Below are positions 32,710-39,831 of a stretch of DNA of 39,831 nt, in pieces. The position numbers were made by a program, and so were the translations under genes. The stretch's first letter is position 1. Each line of letters begins with the position of its first letter. The notes under the pieces are model-generated. The model was not told the DNA's origin. It saw only the letters and a list, made by a program, of their open reading frames with translations, and searched no databases. The stretch comes from Opitutales bacterium. GTDB lineage: Bacteria; Verrucomicrobiota; Verrucomicrobiia; Opitutales; UBA953. Location of the stretch: positions 1 through 39,831 of the forward strand of contig JAGBIL010000006.1 in the NCBI GenBank assembly GCA_017935025.1, given 5' to 3'.

Positions 32710-34464
32710 ATGAGCGACGAACAAGCCAGTTTTCAACCCGGAGAAAGAATCGGTGACTACGAAGTCATTTCGATTCTCGGGTTCGGCGCGACCGGCACGG
32801 TGTATCTTACGCAGCACAACGTGCTGAAAAAACTTTTCGCCGTGAAGGTGCTTAGCGGAGAGTTGGCGTTTATGCCGGAATTTGTTCGCGTTTTTCAGCA
32901 TGAAGCGCAAATCGTTGCCGCGCTCAATCACGAAAACATCGTTCCCGTGCACAATTTCGGCGAGTGCAACGGGTTTTACTATTATGTGATGGATTTCGTG
33001 AACGGCGGAACACTTGAAGACGTGCGTCGGCGTAACGGCGGACGCTTACGCCCGAAAGCGGCAATCGCGCTGATTTCTTCCGTTGCTCGCGGGTTGGCGT
33101 ACGCACACGCGTACGGCGTCGTTCACCGCGATTTGAAGCCGGAAAATATCTTGCTGACGCGCACGGGAACGCCGCAGATTACGGACTTCGGAATGGCGTA
33201 CGTGGACCGCAAGTTTATAGCGGGGCGTCGTCGTATGGAAGAGCGCCGGCGATCGACGACGGCGGCAAAATTCCGCAACGTTGTCGGAATCGGCGGGAAC
33301 ACTTCCGCCGGACCGTCGCAAACACAAATCGCGATCGAAGTAAACGCGGAGGACAATCCCGAAGTCGAAGGCGGAACGGAAGGGTACATCGCGCCTGAAG
33401 TCAGTCGCGGGAACGCCGCCACGGCGCGCGCGGATGTTTACGCACTCGGTGCTCTTTTGCATTTTCTGCTTGTCGGGGAAACACCGCCCGAACCGGGGCG
33501 GCTTTCTCCCGAAGTGTTTAAGCTCGGTTCGCGTTCACTCGTCGATGTGCTCGAACGCTCACTGAGCCTGATTCCGACGCGCCGCTATCCGACGGCAAAA
33601 GAATTTCTCGACGCGCTTGATGAACTCGGCAATGCCTCTGCCCGCCGGCGCCGTATTGCGTTTTCCGTGCTCGGTTTTGTGCTGATTTGTGCGGCGTTTA
33701 GTGTGGCGTATACGTTCGGTGAGCGGACTCAATTGAAAAAAACGGAAAACCGTGTTGCCGCCGCCGCGCAAAAGTTTTTTGAAAAAGACGGCGGCGCTCC
33801 CGGAGAGAATCCCGGCTCGGGAACGGCGATTTCCGAAAAACCGAAAACGGTTAAAGTTTCCGTCGCCATTCCGGAAAATCCGGAAAAAAAACCGGCGGAT
33901 CCGAAAAAATCGGAGCAGGTTTCTTACGAGCCTTCTTCCGTTCCGGCGTTGCCTCCGGCGTCTGCGTCTGTTCCGAGTGCATCATCGGGAGCGGATGTTT
34001 CCGAAGTCGCCGAACGCGAGTACTGGGAACGTCTTTGTGCGGAGCGTACCGGCCGTCGAGGAATTGCCGTTAATTTTTTGACGAGCGGTGCCCCGATTTT
34101 GAAAATTTCCCCAGGACAAACGCTTGAGTTCCCGCATCCTGTTTCTTCCGGAACGTACAATATTTATTTGCGGACGGACGGCGATACGCCGGAATCCTCC
34201 GTTCCCGTGCGGCTTAGTATCGGGGAGGACCAGATTACGCGCATGATAAAATTCGACGGTACGGATGCGGATGCCGGACTTCGCTTTTTTTCGATTGTCG
34301 ATGTTACAGCGGAGGCATCGCGCATTCGTATCGAAATTCCCTCTACACCGACCGAAAATTCCCCCGCCGTGGGAATTATGGAAATTGAAATTCGACCGAC
34401 GTTCAGCAATGCGGATTTTTCCCGTATGTTCGGCGAATTTCTTTCCGTTATTACGGAAAAATAA
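32710..34464 (+). CDS. Membrane Ser/Thr protein kinase with outer C-terminal domain
   Basis: A 584-residue Hanks-type kinase. GFGATGTV (24-31) is the glycine loop, with K46, E65, HRDLKPEN (139-146) and DFG (159-161) all intact, so it should be active. The segment between DFG and APE (228-230) is about 70 residues long, two to three times the usual length, and is rich in Arg, Ser and Thr. A transmembrane helix lies at about 316-335. A Pro/Lys-rich linker (about 355-430) and a final beta-rich domain (about 440-580), resembling a carbohydrate-binding jelly roll by eye, would lie outside. The ATG at 32710 is chosen over an in-frame TTG just before it. Targets unknown. Confidence 0.88.
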   Translation: MSDEQASFQPGERIGDYEVISILGFGATGTVYLTQHNVLKKLFAVKVLSGELAFMPEFVRVFQHEAQIVAALNHENIVPVHNFGECNGFYYYVMDFVNGGTLEDVRRRNGGRLRPKAAIALISSVARGLAYAHAYGVVHRDLKPENILLTRTGTPQITDFGMAYVDRKFIAGRRRMEERRRSTTAAKFRNVVGIGGNTSAGPSQTQIAIEVNAEDNPEVEGGTEGYIAPEVSRGNAATARADVYALGALLHFLLVGETPPEPGRLSPEVFKLGSRSLVDVLERSLSLIPTRRYPTAKEFLDALDELGNASARRRRIAFSVLGFVLICAAFSVAYTFGERTQLKKTENRVAAAAQKFFEKDGGAPGENPGSGTAISEKPKTVKVSVAIPENPEKKPADPKKSEQVSYEPSSVPALPPASASVPSASSGADVSEVAEREYWERLCAERTGRRGIAVNFLTSGAPILKISPGQTLEFPHPVSSGTYNIYLRTDGDTPESSVPVRLSIGEDQITRMIKFDGTDADAGLRFFSIVDVTAEASRIRIEIPSTPTENSPAVGIMEIEIRPTFSNADFSRMFGEFLSVITEK

Positions 34465-34482
34465 CGACGGGAAAACACGGAG

Positions 34483-34530
34483 AAAAAAAGAAAACGTTTT
34501 TTTGTCGGGAAGGATGTTTTCTTCTTTTTT
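34483..34530. terminator. Possible bidirectional terminator between the kinase gene and menF
   Basis: AGAAAAC (34489-34495) and GTTTTCT (34516-34522) pair, with A-rich sequence on the left and T-rich on the right. It could therefore stop transcripts from both convergent genes. The stem is A/T-rich and of moderate strength. Confidence 0.5.
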
Positions 34531-34546
34531 AGGCGCGGGAACTGTT

Positions 34547-35920
34547 TTAGCGGAGTAGGGCGGAAAGCGCGGAAAGTTTGGCTTCGATTTCGTCAAATTC
34601 TCTCTGAGGGGAGCTTCCGAGCACCAGGCCGGAGCCGGCGTAGAGACGAATTTTGCCGTCAAAAATTTTTGCGCAACGGATGGCGACGGCAAAAAATCCG
34701 TTGCCGTCTGCGTCGAGGAAACCGACTGGCGCGGAGAAATTTTCCCGCGGGAACGGTTCGTTTCCGCAAATGAATTTTTCGGCGGCTTGCGCGGGAACGC
34801 CGCACATGGCAGGAGTAGGATGAAGCGTCGCCGCAATTTCGCCGAGCGAAACGGTTTGCGCGGAAGCGGCGGCTTCGATCGGTGTGTGCAGGTGAAAAAC
34901 ATTGGGCAGGCGACGTACGTTCGGCGTGTGCGGGAACCGGGGATTTAAGCCGGAGTCGCGTAGCTTTCCGGCGATGAAATCGACGACGAGGCGATGTTCC
35001 CGCAGTTCTTTCGCGTCGGCGAGCAACTGCGCAGCGAGCATTTCCGGAGCACGCAAATCGTTGGCAATAGTTCCTGCGAGCGCTTCGGTTTCCAAGATGC
35101 CGTTACGGAGCCGGACAAGCATCTCCGGAGTCGCTCCGATAATCTTTTCGTGCGGATTTCGGGCGCTTGTCCGTGCGGAAAAAATCGTGCAGTTCCCGTT
35201 GAGAAAGCGCTTTCTCAAGGTTGCGCAAAGCGTTTCCGACGGAAAGTTTTCTTCGGACGAAAAGACAAAATCTTTTGCCCGAGAAAGAACGATTTTTTCA
35301 AAGTTACCCGCTTCGATTTCTCCGATTGCGTGTATCGCACGGTTTAAATACGTTTCTCCGCCGAGTTCCGTTTCAGAAAGAATTTTCGGAAGCGGTCGCA
35401 TTTGTCCGGGGGATTCCGAAATCTCTTTTATTCGTAAAAACTCGGAGCAGAGAACATTTGCGTTCGGATGTTTTTCTTCGTTTAAAAAGACGTGGGCAGA
35501 GATTTGTGTTTGGTTTTCGGTACGGGAGATCTGCCACGTAGGAATCGCTGCAAACGGGGGAGCGGAATTGGCGAATGTTCCGGAGATAAAAATTTTCGGT
35601 GCGGGAACGAGAGGTGATTTTTCGTCGGAGAGGGAGATTTTTTCCCGCGCCTGCGGGAACGCGTTGCGGAGTGTCGGGAAGGCGCCTTTTCCGCAGGAGA
35701 AGAAATCGTTTCGAAAATCGAGAGCTATCTCCGCCGGATTTTTTTGTGCGTTTTCAAAGAAGAAAATGACGGGCGCGTTCGGTGAGCACGCCAGTGCATC
35801 AAACGCGAACGGCGGTAACGGCGGGAACGCCACGGAGAGCATTTCCGTGCGGGCGGATCGTGCCCGGTTCAATGCGGATTGCAGGCGCTCGCTCAGATCG
35901 TTCTTTGTCGGATAATTCAC
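34547..35920 (-). CDS. menF: Isochorismate synthase
   Basis: A 457-residue chorismate-binding enzyme converting chorismate to isochorismate, the entry step of menaquinone synthesis (or of a catechol siderophore). FEKIVLSRA, EKIIGATPEMLVRL, ETEALAGTI, DAKELREHRLVVDFI, LHPTPAMCGVP and YAGSGLVLGSSPQREFDEIEAKL are the conserved active-site and metal-binding segments. Together they match MenF/EntC rather than anthranilate or aminodeoxychorismate synthase. The start codon is GTG at 35920 without a Shine-Dalgarno sequence; an internal ATG at residue 27 is less likely. menH in the window supports the menaquinone role. It follows the small unknown gene by 18 bases, so they form an operon. Confidence 0.9.
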   Translation of the reverse strand: MNYPTKNDLSERLQSALNRARSARTEMLSVAFPPLPPFAFDALACSPNAPVIFFFENAQKNPAEIALDFRNDFFSCGKGAFPTLRNAFPQAREKISLSDEKSPLVPAPKIFISGTFANSAPPFAAIPTWQISRTENQTQISAHVFLNEEKHPNANVLCSEFLRIKEISESPGQMRPLPKILSETELGGETYLNRAIHAIGEIEAGNFEKIVLSRAKDFVFSSEENFPSETLCATLRKRFLNGNCTIFSARTSARNPHEKIIGATPEMLVRLRNGILETEALAGTIANDLRAPEMLAAQLLADAKELREHRLVVDFIAGKLRDSGLNPRFPHTPNVRRLPNVFHLHTPIEAAASAQTVSLGEIAATLHPTPAMCGVPAQAAEKFICGNEPFPRENFSAPVGFLDADGNGFFAVAIRCAKIFDGKIRLYAGSGLVLGSSPQREFDEIEAKLSALSALLR

Positions 35921-35938
35921 GCCGTCGGGAGCGCAGTT

Positions 35939-36274
35939 TTAGCGTTTTTTCTGGAGTAGCATTTTCAGCGGCATCAGCTTCAGGCTGTCCGGAAACGAAA
36001 CGACGCGACCGGTTTTTTCCGCGACGAGTTTGAAGATTTCCTGAATCCAGATTTTTTCGCGGCAAACCAGTGAATCAAAGTAGAGATTCATTTTGCCGTC
36101 AGAGGTGTTCCACGCGAGCCCGTTGACTTCGAGTGTAATGGGCGCGGGCTCTCCCGCGAGGCTCAGCGTAACGGCAACGTTTTCTTTGGAAAAGGAAAGA
36201 TCGTCGACTTGACCGATGTCGCCGAATTTCTGGTTCAGCGCGTTGATGATTTGTTGGTTAATGAAATCCGCCAT
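35939..36274 (-). CDS. Small conserved-looking protein of unknown function
   Basis: A 111-residue protein that I do not recognise. It begins ADFINQQIINALNQKFGDIGQVDDLSFS, has beta-rich stretches (VAVTLSLAGEPAPITLEVNGL) and ends with a basic LKMLLQKKR. There is no signal peptide and no transmembrane helix. It ends 18 bases before the menF start codon on the same strand, so the two are very likely co-transcribed. The pattern of an amphipathic start and alternating strands suggests a small alpha/beta fold; a link to menaquinone synthesis is only a guess from position. Confidence 0.65.
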   Translation of the reverse strand: MADFINQQIINALNQKFGDIGQVDDLSFSKENVAVTLSLAGEPAPITLEVNGLAWNTSDGKMNLYFDSLVCREKIWIQEIFKLVAEKTGRVVSFPDSLKLMPLKMLLQKKR

Positions 36275-36479
36275 GATAAATTTTTTCAGGTTAACTTTTT
36301 TCGGGAAATGCTTTTCCCGCGCAGAACTACGAGCAAACAGTAATCCGCACGGGAACGCAAAACAAACGTTGCCGCTGCTCGCTCGGATTTTCGCCGCGGA
36401 AGAGCTGAAGGCTTGACGCGGGAACGGGCTTTGGGCAAAAAGGACGAAACACCCTCTTAATTCCCGAAAAAAAAATACT

Positions 36480-37466
36480 ATGTTTCTACGTTCTCGTCCC
36501 TGTGTTTTTCTGACGTTTTTGACGGCAAGCCTTGCGTGTGCGCCGTGGGTTCAATCCGAAACCGTTTGGGCAAAAGGCGTTTCCAAGAGCCGAGGCTGGA
36601 CGGATGCTGACAAAGGCTGGGACAACGACAAATTTCTATGTTGGGCCGCTTCCGCCGCCAATATCATCGAATGGTGGCAAAAACGAAACGCGGGAACGCC
36701 GCTTCCCGAAGGCGCTCCGCGAAAAGCCGAAGACATACTCAAGCTTTTCAGCAAAACGTTTGTCGATGTCGGGCGCGGGTCGGATATCGCGTGGCGCTGG
36801 TATTTCGGCGGATGTGATTTGGTGGACGTATGCTATATGCGGGATTTCCGCGATGCGGAAACAGCGAGGACAAGCGGCCGTTTTTGGGAAGACTATGTCG
36901 TCGAAAAATGCGGTTGGGCAAATCCCCGTGACGGTGAAGTAAAATATGTGTCCGGAGGCTTTGCGACGGATGTTTCCGCAGGAGAGCGGCGCGCGGATGC
37001 GCTTGCGGAAACGTTGGCAAAATTACTTTCGGAGGGCAAAGGCGTTACGATTTCACTTTCCTCCGGCGGAAAATTTCCGCAGGGACACGCAATTACGCTG
37101 TGGGGAATTGAATACGAGAAAAACCGGATTAAATCCGTTTACGTTACGGATTCCGATGATCGTGTGCGGGCGTTAAAAAAATACGATGTCGCCTATGTAA
37201 CGACTGAAGAAACGGGCGGCGACGGAAAAGAGGATGGCACGCCGTTTTTCAAGTGGGAGAAAACGACGATTTATTTGCTAAAGTATCACGGAAGCAACGG
37301 TTATGCCATTCAGTCGTGGGCTGCGCTGGATTTGCCTTGCGTTTCCGGGAAAGCACCGGCTGACACTAAGACGACGCATCCCGTTAATCCGAAAAAGAAA
37401 GTTTTTCGCAAAGACAACAAGAGAAAAGGCCCGCCGGAAGCCTCGTCCGAATCCGCGAAAGACTAA
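36480..37466 (+). CDS. Secreted IdeS/Mac-like cysteine protease (peptidase C66)
   Basis: A 328-residue protein with a signal peptide (MFLRSRPCVFLTFLTASLACAPWVQS). It resembles IdeS of Streptococcus pyogenes, the immunoglobulin G-cleaving protease, in the key parts. GWDNDKFLCWAASAANIIEWW carries the nucleophile (C54), QGHAITLWGIEYE the catalytic histidine (H203), and KSVYVTDSDDRVRALKKY the aspartates (D224, D226). K45 may match the oxyanion lysine. The spacing Cys-His-Asp is slightly shorter than in IdeS. The tail after about 290 is basic and not conserved. There is no Shine-Dalgarno sequence. The substrate is unknown. An envelope-processing role is an alternative to host-antibody cleavage. 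Confidence 0.82.
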   Translation: MFLRSRPCVFLTFLTASLACAPWVQSETVWAKGVSKSRGWTDADKGWDNDKFLCWAASAANIIEWWQKRNAGTPLPEGAPRKAEDILKLFSKTFVDVGRGSDIAWRWYFGGCDLVDVCYMRDFRDAETARTSGRFWEDYVVEKCGWANPRDGEVKYVSGGFATDVSAGERRADALAETLAKLLSEGKGVTISLSSGGKFPQGHAITLWGIEYEKNRIKSVYVTDSDDRVRALKKYDVAYVTTEETGGDGKEDGTPFFKWEKTTIYLLKYHGSNGYAIQSWAALDLPCVSGKAPADTKTTHPVNPKKKVFRKDNKRKGPPEASSESAKD

Positions 37467-37635
37467 AGCCGTACGGGAACGGGTTGATTCCGAGCGCGCG
37501 TTTGTCCGTGCCCGCAAAAGCGCGTCGGCTGTTTTCTTTTTCGGTGAATTTCCGGAAGGGTAGTCCCTTTTTCGGTTGAAAGCCCTACGTTGCCGTTTTT
37601 TACTCCGTGGACGCACTTTTTTTTTCGGATCGGCT

Positions 37636-39492
37636 ATGGATTCTCAGTTAATTACAACGCTTTCCCTGCTTGGTGTTTGCGTTTTCTTTTTTATCATTAA
37701 CAAACCTCGAATGGATGTCGTTGCGCTGTTGGCTGTGCTTTCGCTTCCGTTATTCGGGATTTTGTCGCTTAACGAAACGTTTAGCGGATTCAGCGATCCG
37801 AGCGTGATTCTTATCGGATTGATGTTTGTTATTGGGGAAGGGCTCGTACGCACGGGCGTTTCTAACGATGTCGGCGCGTGGATTTTGAAAAAAGCCGACG
37901 GGAACGAAACCAAACTCGTCGTGTTTATGATGGTTGCCGTGGCATTGATCGGTTCTGTAATGAGCTCGACGGGCATTGTCGCTCTGTTCATTCCGGTGGT
38001 GATGAGTATTTCGTCCAGGCTCAACGTTTCTCCGGCGAAACTGATGATGCCGCTGAGCTTTGCAGGACTTATCAGCGGTATGATGTCGCTCGTGGCAACA
38101 CCTCCGAATATGGTGATGAATTCCATCCTCATACGTGAAAATTTTGAAGGCTTTACGTTCTTTGCGTTTTCGCCGATCGGTTTAATCGTGCTGGTCGCCG
38201 GAGTGATTTATATGCTGTATGCACGGAGATTCCTCGGAAACAATGAGGAAAATTCGCAAAAAAACTCTGCGAGAACGACATTTTCTAAGCTCGCGAACCG
38301 ATACGAGTTGACCTGGCGCGATGCCGTTCTTGTGCTTTCGACAGAATCTTCGTTTTGCGGGAAAAAAGTCAGCGAGTTGCCGTTGCGTTCCGATTACGGG
38401 GCGAGCATTGTCTGCATCGAGCGGCGGGAACGCCTGAATAAGCAGCTGATCGACCCTTCCGGAGAAACCGTATTGCGGGCGAACGATGCTCTGTTGATTG
38501 ATTTTGAGCATGAGGAGACCGATGTCGTCGAACTCTGTAAAAAACACGGACTTCGGCGCTATGCGCTCAATAGCGGACGGCATTTTCAGCACTCGGAGCG
38601 GGAGTTCGGTTTGCTCGAAGTTTCCGTGATGCCGGATTCCCCGCTCGACGGGAAGACACCGCTCGAAGCGAAGTTTCGTACGCGCTACGGAATGAGCGTC
38701 ATCGGGATTTTGCGTAACCGCAAGGCGATTTCTAAAAATATTATTAACGAAAAACTTCGCGTCGGGGATATGCTTTTGCTCGCGGGTTCGTGGAAGGCGG
38801 CGGAAGGGCTGCAACTACATCGAAAGAGCTTTATCGTGCTCAATGTTCCTGTAGAGTTTGAAAACAAAACCGCTGTTCCCGGGCGCGCTCCGTACGCACT
38901 GATCAGCTTGTTGACGATGGTCGGGCTAATGATCAGCGGAATTGTCCCGAATGCGCTTGCCGCGCTGATCGGGTGTCTGATGCTTGTCGGCGCACGTTGT
39001 ATCGACATGGACCGGGCGTATCGTTGCATCAACTGGTCGAGTCTGATTTTGATTATCGGAATGATTCCGTTTGCAACGGCACTGGAAAAAACGGGTGGCG
39101 TTGAGATTGCGGCAAATGCGTTGATGCACGTTTTCGGGGACGCGAATCCGCGGGTGATACTCGGCGCGCTCATGGCGTTTACGATGGTGGTCGGGCTTTT
39201 TATGTCAAACACTGTTACGGCGGTTTTGTTGGCTCCGATCGCGATTACGGTTGCGAAGTCTCTCGGCGTGGCACCGTATCCGTTTGCGATGGGGATTGCG
39301 ATTGCCGCGTCGACGGCGTTTATGACACCGATTTCCTCTCCGGTGAACACGCTTGTACTCGGACCGGGGCGCTACCGTTTCGTCGATTTTGTCAAACTCG
39401 GAGTGCCGTTTTCATTTATCGTGTTGCTGCTCGGCGTAATCTTTATTCCGCTATTTTTCCCGTTTGATCCGTTGCCCGTTCCCGTGAAGTGA
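37636..39492 (+). CDS. SLC13/ArsB-NhaD-type transporter with two RCK_C domains
   Basis: A 618-residue inner-membrane carrier. Membrane helices form two halves, at about 5-200 and 415-615. Each has the superfamily re-entrant loop: SSTGIVALFIPVVMSI with SLVATPPNMVMNSILI in the first half, and MSNTVTAVLLAPIAITVAKSLG with TPISSPVNTLVLGPG in the second. Two TrkA-C (RCK_C) regulatory domains lie between them (about 228-292 and 325-390) in the cytoplasm. This layout is typical of SLC13 permeases for sulfate or dicarboxylates. The start at 37636 (MDSQLITT) removes a non-conserved upstream stretch. The substrate cannot be named from the sequence. Confidence 0.9.
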   Translation: MDSQLITTLSLLGVCVFFFIINKPRMDVVALLAVLSLPLFGILSLNETFSGFSDPSVILIGLMFVIGEGLVRTGVSNDVGAWILKKADGNETKLVVFMMVAVALIGSVMSSTGIVALFIPVVMSISSRLNVSPAKLMMPLSFAGLISGMMSLVATPPNMVMNSILIRENFEGFTFFAFSPIGLIVLVAGVIYMLYARRFLGNNEENSQKNSARTTFSKLANRYELTWRDAVLVLSTESSFCGKKVSELPLRSDYGASIVCIERRERLNKQLIDPSGETVLRANDALLIDFEHEETDVVELCKKHGLRRYALNSGRHFQHSEREFGLLEVSVMPDSPLDGKTPLEAKFRTRYGMSVIGILRNRKAISKNIINEKLRVGDMLLLAGSWKAAEGLQLHRKSFIVLNVPVEFENKTAVPGRAPYALISLLTMVGLMISGIVPNALAALIGCLMLVGARCIDMDRAYRCINWSSLILIIGMIPFATALEKTGGVEIAANALMHVFGDANPRVILGALMAFTMVVGLFMSNTVTAVLLAPIAITVAKSLGVAPYPFAMGIAIAASTAFMTPISSPVNTLVLGPGRYRFVDFVKLGVPFSFIVLLLGVIFIPLFFPFDPLPVPVK

Positions 39493-39522
39493 TTTTTGTC
39501 TCCCCTTCGGGAAAGAAAACAC

Positions 39523-39551
39523 TTGACCGATATCCCGAAAAAGTATTTGCT
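39523..39551 (+). promoter_or_regulatory. Possible promoter of tRNA-Ala
   Basis: TTGACC at 39523-39528 is a good -35 box. The -10 box is poor (TTTGCT at a 17-base spacing, or TATTTG at 15), but the distance to the tRNA start suits a promoter. Confidence 0.3.
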
Positions 39552-39571
39552 CCTACCCCATATTTCCTTTT

Positions 39572-39647
39572 GGGGGCGTAGCTCATCTGGTAGAGCGCGA
39601 CATTCGCATTGTCGAGGTAGTGAGTTCGAGTCTCATCGTCTCCACCA
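39572..39647 (+). tRNA. tRNA-Ala (anticodon CGC)
   Basis: The acceptor arms GGGGGCG and CGTCTCC pair with a G3-T70 wobble, the identity mark of alanine tRNA, followed by discriminator A and CCA. The anticodon stem CGACA/TGTCG holds the loop TTCGCAT with anticodon CGC at 39605-39607, reading GCG. The D-arm has GTAGCTC and GAGC, and the T-loop is TTCGAGT. Confidence 0.95.
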
Positions 39648-39663
39648 TTTTTGTATCCAAATC

Positions 39664-39703
39664 GCCCGCAAAGCCGCATAAACAAAGGCTTCGCGGGCTT
39701 TTT
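39664..39703 (+). terminator. Rho-independent terminator after tRNA-Ala
   Basis: The 12-base arms GCCCGCAAAGCC (39664-39675) and GGCTTCGCGGGC (39687-39698) pair with one mismatch and run into T5. Confidence 0.85.
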
Positions 39704-39831
39704 CGTGTTTTTGCGGATTGCTTATTTTCTGCCCGAAACTGCCTAAAAATGCCCTTTCCTTGCAAAAGATTTTGTAATTTTTTTGTAATCGATTTTTTAG
39801 CGTGCTTTCCGCTTAGAATATACAACACAGG

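Larger units (their letters stand above)
44..39484. repeat. Dispersed short word GCGGGAACG / CGTTCCCGC
   Basis: The core GGGAACG (or CGTTCCC) was found about 106 times by reading both strands, roughly one per 375 bases. About 63 copies extend to GCGGGAACG and about 15 to CACGGGAACG, so the full word is close to CRCGGGAACG. About 66 copies read GGGAACG and 40 read CGTTCCC on the plus strand. They occur in all coding frames (for example as Ala-Gly-Thr, Val-Pro-Ala or Arg-Glu-Arg), in leaders and in terminators. Counts are by eye and may be off by a few. Confidence 0.85.

Noticed and set aside
44-39484. CRISPR array as the reason for the frequent short word
   Set aside because: Copies are 7-10 bases long, irregularly spaced, on both strands and mostly inside genes; no repeat-spacer unit and no cas genes.

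Overview
The window looks like a chromosomal segment of a Verrucomicrobiota bacterium, probably of the Opitutae type. This is an inference. It rests on two proteins with PEP-CTERM tails ending in the arginine-rich SRRRR form, many genes without a Shine-Dalgarno sequence, a PPi-type phosphofructokinase, and menaquinone and complex I genes. There is no rRNA, CRISPR array, prophage or intact insertion sequence.

Layout. 1-4174: the tail of a PEP-CTERM protein, pfp, and a tandem pair of secreted FecR-domain proteins, followed by a 500-base gap that may hold a structured RNA. 4175-10298: glgA with a lysine/proline/alanine tail, a repeat-rich gap, a class I aminotransferase, a NifA-like sigma-54 activator and menH. 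10483-17266: a TetR regulator and a three-gene RND efflux operon with an attenuator-like hairpin between its first two genes. 17327-19092 (minus): a U32/TrhP-type protein and a flavin-binding PPOX-fold protein. 19233-24936: a YciA-type thioesterase, a membrane-anchored VWA protein and nuoGHI. 25195-30825: a PEP-CTERM protein, hisD-xseB-dxs, an EEP-family phosphatase/nuclease and tRNA-Arg(ACG). 31422-34464: thiE, a RidA-family gene and a membrane Ser/Thr kinase. 34547-36274 (minus): menF and a small unknown protein. 36480-39647: a secreted IdeS/Mac-type cysteine protease, an SLC13-type transporter and tRNA-Ala(CGC).

The strongest unexplained signal is a short word, GCGGGAACG / CGTTCCCGC (core GGGAACG). 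By hand tally the 7-base core occurs about 106 times on the two strands, against about 5 expected for a random 7-mer. It lies inside genes in all reading frames and also as inverted pairs that form Rho-independent terminators. That is the arrangement known for DNA uptake sequences of Neisseriaceae and Pasteurellaceae. The word is missing from the roughly 3 kb that carries the FecR pair. The second point of interest is the IdeS-like protease at 36480-37466, which belongs to a family best known for cleaving host immunoglobulin.

Metabolically the segment combines glycolysis and glycogen synthesis (pfp, glgA), menaquinone synthesis (menF, menH) feeding a respiratory chain (nuoGHI), isoprenoid precursors (dxs), and histidine and thiamine synthesis (hisD, thiE).
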